Positions 9,697 to 21,500 of a DNA stretch of 64,000 nucleotides are shown here, piece after piece (the first letter of the stretch is position 1; every line of letters begins with the position of its first letter). The notes beneath the pieces were generated by a model. That model was not told the origin of the DNA. It did no database searches and saw only the letters and a list, made by a program, of their open reading frames with translations. Position numbers and translations under genes: made by a program. This DNA comes from Dactylis glomerata (lineage: Eukaryota > Streptophyta > Magnoliopsida > Poales > Poaceae): the NCBI GenBank assembly GCA_007115705.1, contig QXEO01000342.1:744001-808000 (forward strand), written 5' to 3'.

Positions 9697-12523
9697 TGTA
9701 ACATCCCATGTTTGTAATAAAGTACTTTTGCATCATGAGCATTATGTAAAAATTTCCCAATATTTTTTTTTGCATTGAAATGAAAGGAAAAATCCTAAAT
9801 TGGCTAATTCTTTTTTTAAAAAATGTCCTAAAAATAGTTTCAAATATTTTTGGACAAATCAAAGAAACTTACTGTAGCTATAACTAGTTTCAGTTTACAC
9901 ATGATCTGTAGCAGTAGCTAAACAGCTAGCTATGGATCGTTTTCCATCAGCTACAGTACCCTATCTAAAAAATATCCAGGAACCGCACCTGACTTCAAGT
10001 GAAGTGATCAATTAGTACTCTTACTCCCCAGTGAGCAGATCACCCATCGCCACCCCTTAACCCCCATCACACCAGAACCGACCAAACCAGTGAAGCTTTC
10101 AAGATCCCTTCTCTGGAGCCATGGTGACCACCTAGAAGAGCAAGGACTGGAAGATGAACATCAGGACAAGTCGTTGGGCTAGGGGAGGAGCAGCACAGGC
10201 AGGACATCAGGGGAGGCAAGGAGGAAGAGAAGAAGAGAAGACCCCTACTATAGCCGATCTGTTCCTCTGCCTCTGTGAGTACAGGTACAGCCCGTATGTG
10301 AGGCCACCATTATTAGCTTTACTTGTTTAATTAAGATCCCTTCCTATTTTCTCTGTGAGATGACTGAGGCCTGGAGGTAAAAAGAATAATTAAAATAGAT
10401 AGAGAGAACTCCCGCAAAGAGTTTCAGTTTAACTGACAGATAGCAAGAGAGCAGCAGTTCTTGTATTTGGAGATCAGGTTAGGCAAAAGGATCTTTCTAA
10501 ATGGCTAGAGGTAGCAGTATTTGAGAGGTGTGCTGAGTTTAACCTCCCTGTACATACACGTTATTCAACCAGCGATGCCCCGAATCTCTCATCCTAGAGA
10601 GTATCAGTCTGATCACTTTGTGAATGCGTCCATTGCTGGCATGTTTATCTCCCACTGAAAATCCTTTACGTGTTGTGCCAATAACTTGCCAAACTGAACC
10701 ATATTTTTAGTATAAAAGCTATAGTACTGAAGACCTAACTAAATTCTGCCTAACAAATTGAGTGAGACCTTTTCAAGTTTGAAAGACCAATTTCGAATTC
10801 TACTGTTTCCCATTTTCAGAAAATATCTAAACTTGTAAAATCCATAACTAATTCATATAAAATCAGAAAAATGCAAATAAGATATTGAAATGTTCACAAA
10901 AATGTAATGTACCTGTTTGTATCAAAATCATGCATCATTAAACAAATGAAACTAGTTTTTATAATAGAAGAACAAAACAACTATTTATGTAATCATGGAG
11001 TTAATTCTAGTTAATGAATCAGAGCTGCAAATGAATCTAGTATGATAGGATGACGTGATATGATGAGAATTGTGTGTTTAAACATGCTAAAAGGCTTGGA
11101 TGAGCCGCCACATTGGGATGTGGTTGTTTGACTCATTCTTGCCGCCCTAGGACCCGAGTTCTTGTCTCTTGATCCAAGACTGAGCGTACGACCACACGTG
11201 CAGGTATGGGACTCCCGTCGACTCACTAACTTGCTTAGGCTTATCCATGAGCTACCTAGTTCGGGCTTTCCATTTGGCATACGCATTGAAAATGTTTTGA
11301 AAAGAGATGGAAAAGAGAAGAGGTGCATCATACAGGAATGCAGCCGAGGTTGCTTGAGGCGGATTCCTCTGGTAAACCAACCTCGCCATGCAATAAACGG
11401 TTTCGCGTCAGAGAACGGTCGTCTTGCGATGGCGGACTAAAACCTTTTGGCATGGCTCATGGAATAGGTCGACGTGAGTTAAAGGTTGTAGGCGATCACC
11501 ACTCCGCCAGCGTCTCACGGAATGACATCATGTGGCTAATGGAGACGGTCTTCACGTGTGGGTAAAGTTGTACACCCCTGCAGGGTTAAATCTTTTTGAA
11601 AAGCCGTGTCCACGGTTATGGATGACTTGGAGACGGATGCTTGATCATAGAGAACTTTAACCTGATCGTAAAACTTGAAAACCAAGGTGTGAATAGGATT
11701 TCTTTCCTCTGGGGTTTCGAGGAGGTGATCCTAGTGGATAGGTTCAGCTGATATTGATTCGGTGGTTGTCTCAATGATTAAAGATATCGCTTTCTAACCC
11801 CTTTTAAATGTTCTGAGTAGTCGATCTTCTACTCTTACTTGTTTTATGCAAATAAAGATTGCTTTACGCAAATAACTCCACAGAAAGCCTTTCTTAACCA
11901 AGTTTAGCTAATAGGATACGTAAGTCTTGCTGAGTACCTTATGTACTCACCCCCCCCCCTTTGTTGATATTTTTGCAGCAACGTAAGTTCCACAATGAAG
12001 ATGAGTTCTATACGAAGATCGACACCGATGAGTAGCTTGGGGTTCCCAGACAGCAGCTTGGGGCTGCGAAATGGGTTGTCGCTGTTATGCTTCTGGCCTC
12101 TTAGGCCATGTCATCCTTGCTATGTCTAATAGCATAACCTTCCTTCCGTTGTTTGATGGAATGTTGGGTCAGTGACCTCTGCTTGTAATACTTTGGTTCT
12201 TTGCTCTGGTAAGAGCTTTGCTGTATTACCTTTTGAGTCGTAGAGTCACTGTTGTGTACCAACTGTGGTTACCCATCTCGTGCATGATGCGTGTATGGAT
12301 ATAAAGTGCACGAGGGGGGTTTAAGGTTCTTGAGCTCTTAGTTATGCAGTCTTGGTTATGATTAGTTTCACGGTGCTTCGAGATATGTAGAGCCGATGGT
12401 TTAATTCTGGCCTGCCTGCCGATGGTGTTCCGGCCTGGGATTGGTAACCCCAGTATCACTCGTTGCTAGCGTGACTAATACACATAACATCTCTGTATAG
12501 CTTAGATCCCGAGGGTCCCGACA
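9697..12523 (+). mobile_element. Solo LTR, 2,827 bp, with ATCAT target-site duplication
   Basis: It starts TGTAACATCCC and ends GGGTCCCGACA, so it has the TG...CA ends of an LTR. It is flanked by ATCAT at 9,692-9,696 and at 12,524-12,528. The uninterrupted target is preserved in the paralogous G2 copy at 22,451-22,468 (CTTGATCATCAAGTCTTG). No gag or pol lies inside. The TGTAACATCCC start and the block AAGCCGTGTCCACGG near 11,600 match chromovirus LTRs elsewhere in the window, so I infer a chromovirus (Tekay-like) solo LTR formed by recombination between two LTRs. Orientation is set by the TGTAACATCCC start. Confidence 0.88.
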
Positions 12524-12528
12524 ATCAT

Positions 12529-13330
12529 CAAGTCTTGCTCTTCTTGCTGCGGCTCATCTCCCACTCGTGCAACGCTCGTGTTATCAACAAACCTGATCAT
12601 ACATAGATGCATAGACTTAGGCAGTATAAAGTTCTCACTAAATAAAAGATTAGGTTCAATTAAGAGTGAGTTCACCTGTTGTTCCAATAGCTTTGCACGT
12701 TCTCTTGTAATTGGCCCAATTCTAATCTCATTGGACTTCTTCGCAGCAACATATTCATCATCAAAAGGAGTAGGAGATAATGGTGGTGTAATAGGGATGT
12801 CCTCATCATCCTTCCCTCTTTGAAAGGTGTCGACCTCGATGCTGCAATGTCTTCACCCTCATATGGTGTCAAATCAGCAACGTTGAAGCTATTGCTCATG
12901 CTATACTCAGCATTAGGAAAATCTATGTTGTATGCATTATCATTTATCTTGGAAAGCACCTTGTAAAGACCAGCGCCACGGGGCAGCAACTTGGACTTAC
13001 GTAGCTGTGGAAATCTATCCTTGTGAGAGTGTACCCAAACCATATCACCGGGCTGAAACAATACCTCCTTTCGCTTCTTGTTTGCACAATCCGCAATATA
13101 CTTGCCTTTCTTCTCAATAGCCTCTTTAGTCTTCACATGAATCTTCCTCACAAAATCGGCCCTCTTTGATGCCTCCACATTGACTTGCTCTTGTATAGGA
13201 AGAGGCAACAAATCGAGTGGTGTAATGGGTTTGAAACCATAGACCACCTCAAAAGGACATAGCTGCGTGGTAGAGTGAACCGCCCTGTTATATGCAAACT
13301 TCACATGCGGCAAACAATCATCCCACTCAC
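12529..13330 (-). pseudogene. Gypsy G2 integrase C-terminus and polyprotein tail
   Basis: The minus frame reads the end of a Ty3/Gypsy integrase: WDDCLPHVKFAYNRAVHSTT, PFEVVYGFKPITPLDLLPLP, then a GPY-like segment with FPQLRKSKLLPRGAGLYKVL and the basic stretch before it. A tail follows with NSFNVADLTPYEGED and PITRERAKLLEQQVNSLLIE. A frameshift lies near 12,800. The catalytic core, RT and gag are lost at the junction with the plus-strand chromovirus at 13,331. The tail continues beyond the solo LTR into 9,616-9,696 and the 3' LTR. It is one fragment of a dead element. Confidence 0.8.
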
Positions 13331-13361
13331 GCAAGTCATGACTCAGTTTTTGGCCAACGCT
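13331..13361 (+). repeat. 31-bp duplicate of chromovirus gag at an element junction
   Basis: These 31 bases are identical to 14,213-14,243, inside the gag of the adjacent plus-strand chromovirus. They lie exactly where the minus-strand G2 integrase stops. The first bases GCAAGT also fit the G2 sequence and form a short microhomology. Confidence 0.85.
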
Positions 13362-13442
13362 CCAGAACCACTACTCCCACCCCTAAGGCCGACGTGACGA
13401 GAAGGGCATGGTCATTGGGCTACCTGACAGCGAGCAAGACCC

Positions 13443-13865
13443 ATGCGCATCTACCTCACCGAGTTAGAGTACCTCGTCAGGGACGTCAATGTTGAGAGGT
13501 ACAATGAGTTGTTTAATAATGACGAGCTACGCGCCCAGCTTGCCGAGAAGAACAAACAACACCTAGAGCGGGAACAGAGGATCAAGGAGATGGAGGCAAA
13601 GTTTGAGACTCAAGAGAAGCAGTGGAAGAACCAAGAGAAGAGGATCCGAGCCAGGAACAAAGAAGTTAGAGAGCTGAAGCAGAAGTAAGAGTGCAACGAC
13701 TTCGAGCTTGAAGTGGACCACGATCTGATCGAGAAGCTGCGCGCCAACAAGAGGGAGCTTCAAGAGAAGGTCGACACCCTAACTGAAGACCTGCAGGACT
13801 ACAAGAGGCTACTTAAGGAGAATGGCTTCGATGTTGAGGAGGAGGAAGTCGCCATGGAAGAGTAG
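13443..13865 (+). pseudogene. Chromovirus accessory coiled-coil ORF upstream of gag
   Basis: The plus frame from ATG 13,443 runs 81 codons to TAA 13,686-13,688. It then continues in the same frame to a stop at 13,863-13,865 with DFELEVDHDLIEKLRANKRE and a very acidic end (EEEEVAMEE). The composition is Glu, Lys, Gln and Arg with heptad-like spacing, so a long coiled coil is likely. It lies in the leader between the missing 5' LTR and gag. I do not know its function. The internal TAA can be read as a decayed CAA. Confidence 0.55.
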
Positions 13866-14147
13866 AGTAGTTAGAGAGACTACCCCACTTTACCTTTGAG
13901 TTGCGTTTATGCCCGTGACCGCTTGTGGTATGGCATTAGACATTGTATCCCTTAGACTTAAACGTTTGCGTACCTTCAAACTATTTGTGAGTTGTTTATT
14001 GCGTGCTTGGTTTAAAAGTTTTCTCCTATGCTTGTGTGTACTTATGTATGTGTTCTTTTAAGGATTGTTTATATGCATGTGGGTAGGAAACTTTATTCCT
14101 TTAGACTCTATCTCTAAGTCTAACCTCACCTATTTCAAACCCAACAG

Positions 14148-14800
14148 ATGCCTCCTCGTCGCGCTCCTGAGGAACAGATGCAGCAGATGATGGAAGCCTA
14201 GGCTCAACTCATGCAAGTCATGACTCAGTTTTTGGCCAACGCTCAGAACAACAACAATAACAACCCTCCACCACCACCACCCCCTCAGGTCGACATGCTT
14301 GCAAGGTTCTTAAGGCTTCGCCCTACTAAGTTTTCACGTGCTGCTGAACCACTGGAAGCCATGGATTGGCTCCGTTCTATCAACAAAGACTTGGTGACTA
14401 CTGGTTGCACTGATGCTGAAAAGGTCAGGTTTGCAGCTCATCTGCTAGAAGGACCGGCAGCAAGCTGGTGGGACACTTACCAGATCACTCATCCCATTGA
14501 GGGAGTGACATGGGACTCATTCCAGGAAGGATTTCGGGCTGCACACATTTCTTCTGGTGTGATGGGCCTGAAGAAGAAAGAGTTCAGTGATCTCAGACAG
14601 AAGTACCGCAGCGTGTCCAAGTACATTGATGAGTTCACCAATCTGTCATGCTATGCGCCGGACAACATAGACACTGATGCAAAAAGGAAGGAGAAGTTCC
14701 TAGAGGGCCTCAATGACGAGTTGTCAATTCCTCTGTTTGTTGCCTACACTCCTACTTTTTAGTCTCTGCTTGATCAAGCTATAACTCTAGAAAGCAAGAT
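14148..14800 (+). pseudogene. Chromovirus gag (capsid region)
   Basis: It starts at ATG 14,148 (MPPRRAPEEQMQQMMEA), has TAG at 14,199-14,201, then an open stretch to TAG 14,760-14,762. It contains the retrotransposon gag signature: PTKFSRAAEPLEAMDWLRSI near residue 60, AAHLLEGPAASWWDTYQ near 105, and LRQKYRSVSKYIDEFTNLSC near 155. Gag forms the virus-like particle that packages the element RNA. Both stops replace CAG codons (EAQAQ and PTFQSLLD are the likely ancestors). The zinc knuckle follows in the next open stretch. Confidence 0.85.
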
Positions 14801-15377
14801 GAAGCAGTCTGAAAACAGAAAGAGGAAGCATCATGTTAGCAAGTACCAAGAGCATGTGCACAAGCAAAGCTACCACAGTGACCATGGGAGCTCTGGATTC
14901 CATAAGAATGGAGGAAACCACCACAACCATAATGGTGGAAATGGGCACCAGCACCATAAGGGAAATGGCCACCACCATAATAGCCACAGGAATCACAACA
15001 ATCATAACTCCACCAGGACAAATGGCCATAACAATGGCAACAACAATGTCCCCGAGAAGAGCGATATTAGTCAGGTGGAATGCTATAAGTGTCACAAGAC
15101 TGGGCATTATGCAAATGATTGCCCACAGAAGAAGGATGAAGGAAACAAGCCCAATCCATTCCAGACGGAGCATGTCAATCACATCAATGTGAAGGAGATT
15201 TATGATGAGCCTGACGCCGTATATGGTATGTTTCTGCTCAATAAGTTTTCAACACTTGTTCTTTTCGACACTGGTGCATCTCATTCATTCATTTCAAGAG
15301 CATTTATGGTTAAGAACAAAATACCCACTGAAACAATAGGTTGTCCTATAAGGGTAAGTTCTCCAGGGGAGAGTTGA
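14763..15377 (+). pseudogene. Chromovirus nucleocapsid zinc knuckle and protease
   Basis: After the TAG at 14,760 the frame continues through a His/Asn-rich low-complexity linker. It then reads a CCHC knuckle CYKCHKTGHYANDC (about 15,080-15,121) and the aspartic protease active site LFDTGASHSFIS (about 15,263-15,298). A one-base deletion near 15,366 moves the rest of the protease (LDVILGMDWM, about 15,464-15,493) into the next frame. The DTGAS triad itself is intact. Confidence 0.85.
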
Positions 15378-17062
15378 TAGTAAATGCTGGTTGTAGAGAC
15401 CTAGTCCTGGAAATTTGGAAACACAAGTTTCTGGCTAACCTCATTGTCCTAGACTCCCAAGGACTAGATGTCATCCTAGGCATGGATTGGATGACCGCAT
15501 TTGAAGGACTCATAGATTGTGTAAACAAAACCATCACCCTCACAATCCCTGAAAAGAAACGCATTCGTTTCAAATCAACCTTCGAGCTTAAAGGGTCTAA
15601 GGTTAATTCTCTTAAGGGGGTTAGCATGGATGAAGTGCCAGTTGTGAAGGAGTATCCCGATGTGTTTCCCAAAGAGCTACCAGGAATGCCACCAGACAGA
15701 GATGTCGAGTTCATCATTGACTTGCTGCCTAGAACAGGACCCATAGCAAAAAGGCCATACAAGATGGACATAGAAGAATTAAAAGAGTTAAAGAAACAGC
15801 TCAAGGAGCAGTTGGACAAAGGTTTTATCCAACAAAGTTCATCATCATGGGGAGCCTCTGTTTTGTTTGTGGAAAAGAAAGACTCTAGCAAGAGATTAGT
15901 TGTGGACTACCAACCTCTGAATGAAGTAACCATCAAGAACAAATACCCATTGCCCAACATCAATGACCTGTTCGACCAGTTGAAAGGAGCAAAAGTGTTC
16001 TCCAAGATTGATCTCCGATCAGGATATTTCCAGCTAAAGATCCGAGAACAAGACATACCCAAGACAGCCTTTACCACCAGATATGGTCTATATGAGTATA
16101 CCATCATGTCTTCTGGACTAACAAATGCACCGGCATACTTCATGACCATGATGAACAAGGTATTCATGGAATACTTGGATAAATTCGTAGTGATGTTCAT
16201 TGATGACATCCTGATTTACTCCAAGGATGATAAAGAACATGAGAAGCACTTACGCTTAATCATGGAAAAGCTCAGGGAGCATAAGCTATATGCAAAATTT
16301 AGCAAGTGTGAGTTCTGGCTGAGCAAGGTGGGTTTTCTTGGACACATAGTTTTCGCGAAAGGAGTCACGGTGGATCCAAGTAAGGTAGCATCCGTTACCG
16401 AATGGGAGTCACCCAAAAATGCGGGAGACATCCGGAGTTTCTTAGGCCTTGCGGGATACTATCGGAGATTCATTGAAAATTTCTCCAAGATAGCAAAGCC
16501 AATGACTGAACTATTGAAGAAAGACAAGAAATTTGAATGGACCGACTCATGTGAAGCTAGTTTCCAAGAGCTGAAGAAACAACTAGTAAGTGTGTCAGTT
16601 CTATGCCTGCCAGATATACAGAAGGATTTCCAAGTTAACTGTGACGCTTCTCGTCAAGGACTTGGTAGCGTTCTAATGCAGAATGGAAAGGTGGTGAGTT
16701 ATGCCTCGCGCCAGCTCAAGCATCACGAGAGAAATTATCCCACCCATGACTTAGAGCTAGCATCTGTTGTTCATGCTCTAAAGGTGTGGAGACACTACTT
16801 GATGGGAAAGCATTGTGATGTGTTCACTGATCACAAGAGCCTGAAGTATATATTCACTCAGAAGGAACTGAACATGAGACAAAGAAGATGGTTGGAACTC
16901 ATAAAAGATTATGATATGAGCTTGCAATACCATCTGGGGAAGGCTAATGTTGTAGCTGACGCCTTGAGTCGTAAAAGCTACATGAATGGGCTTACAGTAG
17001 GAGAGTTGCCTGAAGATTTGTGTGAACAGTTCAAAGAGCTCAGATTAGAAATTGTGCCATAA
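15341..17062 (+). pseudogene. Chromovirus reverse transcriptase and RNase H
   Basis: The open frame of 573 codons carries the end of the protease, RT and RNase H. RT motifs in order: RLVVDYQPLNEVTIKNKYPL, KIDLRSGYFQLKI, and the catalytic FIDDILIYSK (about 16,194-16,226), which fits the Gypsy YxDD-type box with Phe-Ile-Asp-Asp. RNase H begins NCDASRQGLGSVL (about 16,637) and has TDHKSLKYIF and LSRK at its end. TAA at 17,060-17,062 ends the frame after LEIVP; the polyprotein continues in frame at 17,063. Confidence 0.92.
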
Positions 17063-18061
17063 GGGTTTTTGGCATCTCTTGAAGTTCAACCTACACTGAT
17101 GGACAAGATCAAAGAAGCTCAGAAGCTAGATAAGGAGATAGAAGAAATAAAGAGTAATATGGCTAAAGGAAAGGCGAAGGGATTTCGCGAAGATGAGCAA
17201 GGGATTGTGTGGTTTGAGAAGCGTGTCTGTGTACCACAGGACCCTGAACTCAGAAAGTTGATTCTGCAAGAAGCACATGATTCACCCTATTCCATTCATC
17301 CTGGAAACAGCAAGATGTATATGGATTTGAAAGGTAGATTCTGGTGGAGCAATATGAAAAGGGATGTCGCTGAGTACATTGCCCTATGTGACGTGTGCAA
17401 CAGAGTCAAGGCAGAGCATCAGAAGCCAGCTGGTTTGTTGCAGACGGCACCTATACCAGAATGGAAATGGGATAACGTTGGCATGGATTTCATAACAGGG
17501 TTACCAAGGACCAAGTCTGGATATGACTCCATCTGGGTTGTAGTTGACCATTTAACCAAAGTGGCTCACTTTATCCCTGTGAAGACCAATTATACCACTG
17601 CCAGACTAGCCAAAATATACATGAACCGAATAGTGTGCTTACATGGAGTTCCTAAGAGCATTGTATCTGATAGAGGTACTCAATTCACCTCTCACTTTTG
17701 GCGCCAACTCCATGAATCCTTGGGCACCAGACTAGAGTTCAGCACAGCATTTCATCCTCAGACTGATGGGTAAATAGAAAGGGTGAATCAAATTCTAGAA
17801 GACATGTTGAGAGCTTGTGCATTGGACTATGGGTCTAGTTGGGATGATAATTTGCCATATGCAGAGTTTTCTTACAACAATAGCCATCAAGCTAGCATTG
17901 AGATGGCACCATTTGAAGCTCTATATGGAAGAAAGTGCACTACACCATTGCTTTGGAATGGTGTTGGAGAACGAAGTCTTTTCGGGCCAGACATAATAAG
18001 AGATGCTGAGGAAAAGGTTCGTTTGATCAGAGATAGACTCAAGATAGCTCAGTCTAGATAG
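17063..18061 (+). pseudogene. Chromovirus integrase
   Basis: The zinc-binding HHCC domain is seen as LQEAHDSPYSIHPG and CDVCNRVKAEH. The core has the catalytic Asp residues in WDNVGMDFITGLP and SIVSDRGTQF; the Glu lies in ERVNQILEDM. Stop codons interrupt it at 17,771-17,773 (after HPQTDG) and 18,059-18,061 (after AQSR). In the family these positions are Gln codons, so both stops fit CAA to TAA and CAG to TAG changes. Confidence 0.9.
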
Positions 18062-18571
18062 AAAAGCTATGCTGATTCAAAGCGTAGAGAGGCAACCTAT
18101 GAGGTGGGCGATAGGGCATATCTTAGAGTATCGCCACTTCGTGGAGTGAAAAGATTTGGAGTCAAAGGAAAGCTAGCACCTAACTTTGTAGGGACATTCA
18201 AGGTTTTGGATCACAAAGGAGAGGTTGCATATGAGCTAGAACTACCAGAATCCTTGTCTGCAGTGCACAATGTGTTCCATGTGAGTCAGTTGAAGAAATG
18301 TCATCCAGAGATGGCAGATACTCCACTAAGAGACACAATACCGTTGGAAGAAGTTCAATTAGAGAGTGATCTCACGTATGAAGAGAAACCCATCAAAATC
18401 ATGGAGACATCAGAAAGAGTTACTCGAACCAAGACTATCAAATTTTGCAAGGTTCAGTGGAGTCACCATACTGAGGAAGAAGCTACTTGGGAGCGAGAAG
18501 ATGAACTCCGAGAAGACCACCCGCACCTATTTGCTAGCCAACCTGAATCTCGAGGGCGAGATTCATCTTAA
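18062..18571 (+). pseudogene. Chromovirus integrase C-terminus and chromodomain
   Basis: The frame reads YEVGDRAYLRVSPLRGVKRF (GPY/F-type integrase C-terminus) and SAVHNVFHVSQLKKCHPEM. The chromodomain-like end (about 18,378-18,530) reads KVQWSHHTEEEATWEREDEL. Chromodomains of this clade steer integration towards modified chromatin. The frame ends shortly before the polypurine tract and the 3' LTR. Confidence 0.88.
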
Positions 18572-18583
18572 GGGGGTTAGACT

Positions 18584-21500
18584 TGTAACATCCCAAAAAT
18601 TTGGTTAAATTCAAATTTTTGCATGCATGCATTCATACATCATAGCATTGCACAAATTTTCCAAGTTTGAGTTACTGTTTCTTTGATCAAACCTTCCTTG
18701 TATGTTTATGATAACAAAGGGAAAAAATTTACAAATTACAAAATTGGTTTGAATCAAATCAGAAGTTATTTGCAAAATTTTCAAACAAAAATCAGAAGAA
18801 GAAAAAGAATTGATAAAAGAGGAAAGGGTCCAGGGACAGAATTTGGACCACGGCCGAAAATGGCCCACGGCCCATCTCTCCCTCTCTCCCGAAGCGATAC
18901 ACTCTCTCTCTCTCTCTTTTTCTCACTTACGCGTGGGACCCGCTTGTCAGCACCGACATCACCTTCAACCTCCGTCTGATTTTCTCGCCCGAAGACAGCG
19001 CGATCACCCTGAGTTAATCCATGCGATTCTGTTCCGATTTCTTCTCCTCCTCGCGCCTATAAAGACCCCTCCCTCTCGCACACCCCCCCCTCCCAAAACC
19101 CTAGCAGAACCGTCGCCAGGATGCCCACATTCGAGCTCGCCGATCCGCAGGTGCCGATGAACACCGGCGAAGTTTCCAGTAAACTCCGACCATCTCCTTC
19201 TCTTCTCTTTGTTCTGGAACTCTTCCCTTGATCTCGCGCACCTCTCTAACACATTCTCGATCTTCTTTGTGCACCAGAACAACGAGCCTGACCACGTCCA
19301 AATCTTGCCGCCGCCAGACAAAACTCCGGCGACCAATTCTGCAAGAACCAGAGCACCCCCGCCTTCCCTGCTGTGCCACCAGACTCGCCTCGTCCTCCTG
19401 AACCTCCTGGTAAGATCGCCGCTTCCCAGATCCCCTTCTCCTGGCCGATCTTCTTCACGTGCAGAGCACACCTGCCATGTCATCTAACTCTAGCTGCCCT
19501 TCGCCATCGTTGCAGGAAGCTCTCGAGATTGTCGACCACACTTTCGAACTCGCCGTGATCTCCTAAAGGCCGTCGTGTACTCCATCGCCGTCCAGAACCG
19601 CTGGAACCACCTCGCCATCGGATTCCAGTACCACAGGACCTCACCATCGACATCTCCCCGGTGAGCCCTCTCTGTTTCCTTTCCCGGCCGTTAGATCTGA
19701 TCTCAAGGACACAGATTAGATCACTTAGCGAAAGGTTATGGCCAGATCTGGGGCGTAGGATCTCACTTAAATCCTACGGCCTGAATCAGCGATCCACCCG
19801 AATCGGTACGGGCCAATCACATTGCGCCGTGTGTCAGCTCCTTGTTAAACCCGAATCTGTTTTCGTTTTAAAATTTCAGATTATGTTTTAAACCTGTAAA
19901 TTTCATATCTTGAGTTCTGTACATCCAAATTTAGCAAACTTTGCGTCTATGGATTCAGAAAAATGAGTAGAATCTAGTTCTAGCATAAATTATTACTTTT
20001 GCATCTGTTTTATACACTGTATTACTGCATGCTTTAATTATGTATTTTGGTTATTAAAAATAGTTGTAGAATTTATTTTATAGAAAATCCTTTTGATTTT
20101 TGTCTATATGAAACCTCTCAGTACTGTAGCATGTCTAGAATATTTTCAGTACCTTTTATTTTACCTTTGTAAATTCAGCTTGTTTAATTATTCTATGTGT
20201 GTTGAAAATTATTTTTGAGCTTTATAAATAACTCTGAAACTTTGATCATGCATATAGTTAACAACCAGGGAACTTGTTAAGTGTCTTTGTGGTGTTAAGT
20301 CACATATTGCATCCATATTTCTTTTCATGAGTGATTTATGAAATGCTATGTGCTTATGATTGCAATATTTTATGTGTAGATTGTGTTGAGTGCAACGAGT
20401 GCCTTTGTGACGAGTGCACCAACTCTCCTCCTCACCAAGGCAAGTGTCACCATATTCCCTTGTCCCACTGAAAGTTTTGTCACTTTTAGCTTTTCTAGTA
20501 GAAGATGCATGTGTAGGTGATTTTATGTGTTTGTGTCTTTAGCTTGCGAGATTTTATGCTAAGTCTTTTGTCTAGTTGTGTCTAGCCTTTGCATCTCCTA
20601 GTAGATTTGCTGCTGCTATAGGACTTTGTCTTACACTTGTTGTGGGAAGGCTTTATACATGTTTTGGCTAAGTGTTGAAAACCAAGTTTTTGGAAAACTA
20701 AGAAAACAACTAAGCTAACGAACCACCTGGGTGGATGTGGCTTTGAATGGTTTATGTTGAGTGGTTCCCTAGGGTCATGTTGTTGTACCTCTGAACCACC
20801 AGGTGTATCTCACTTGTGGACGGCCACCCAGGAGCAAAAAGATTAGAGACGTTCAAGTCATGAAGCTTCCAGTGCAACCACAAGACATATGGGCTCTGTC
20901 TTGACCAACTAAGCTGCAAGAACTCAAGCCAGATGGACAGAGGGTGGTAGATGTTGATAGGATGGAACGCGTCCGGTTTGGTCTGAGGGAATGCTTCTGA
21001 AAGGTCTCGTCTTAGTTTTCACTTGGCCATTTGAGGCAAAATGTGACTCATGGCAAAATAGGTTAACTAAGTCTTGTGGGAAAAGTGCACCACCTTTGTA
21101 GAGTGTTTAGAACTAAGTACTTAGCCGTGTCCCCAGTTACGGACAATTCTGAGTGACATGATGTTGAAGCAGTTTGAGAATCTCCTCACCCCAATTTCTC
21201 TAAGTTAAAACTTGATGGGTAAACTTGGGTAGAAAAAGGTTCTCCTTGTCAAAATTTTAGCTAAGGAAAAACTTGAGTTTTTACAAAGATAGGAAAAAGC
21301 TTGCTTTTGCTAATTCAAACTCCACCTGGCCAAATAGCATATAAGTGTAGGTGCCATTGAGTCCACCAAAGTGACATCTTGCCAATACATTCAAAGTATT
21401 AACCCTCCGTGGCTGCAACGTATCATGTTGCAGGTTGCTACTATGAAGATTGAAGATTGCTGCGCTTCGGTCACGAGTCTTCGTCCAACACGTCTGCCTG

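Noticed and set aside
13563..13763. Leu-rich minus-strand frame opposite the chromovirus coiled-coil ORF
   Set aside because: It is the antisense of Glu/Lys-rich codons and has no independent support.
14799..15021. His/Asn-rich repeats in the gag-protease linker as a CRISPR-like or satellite repeat
   Set aside because: They are low-complexity codons (CAC, AAT, GGA) in frame with gag and are not regularly spaced.
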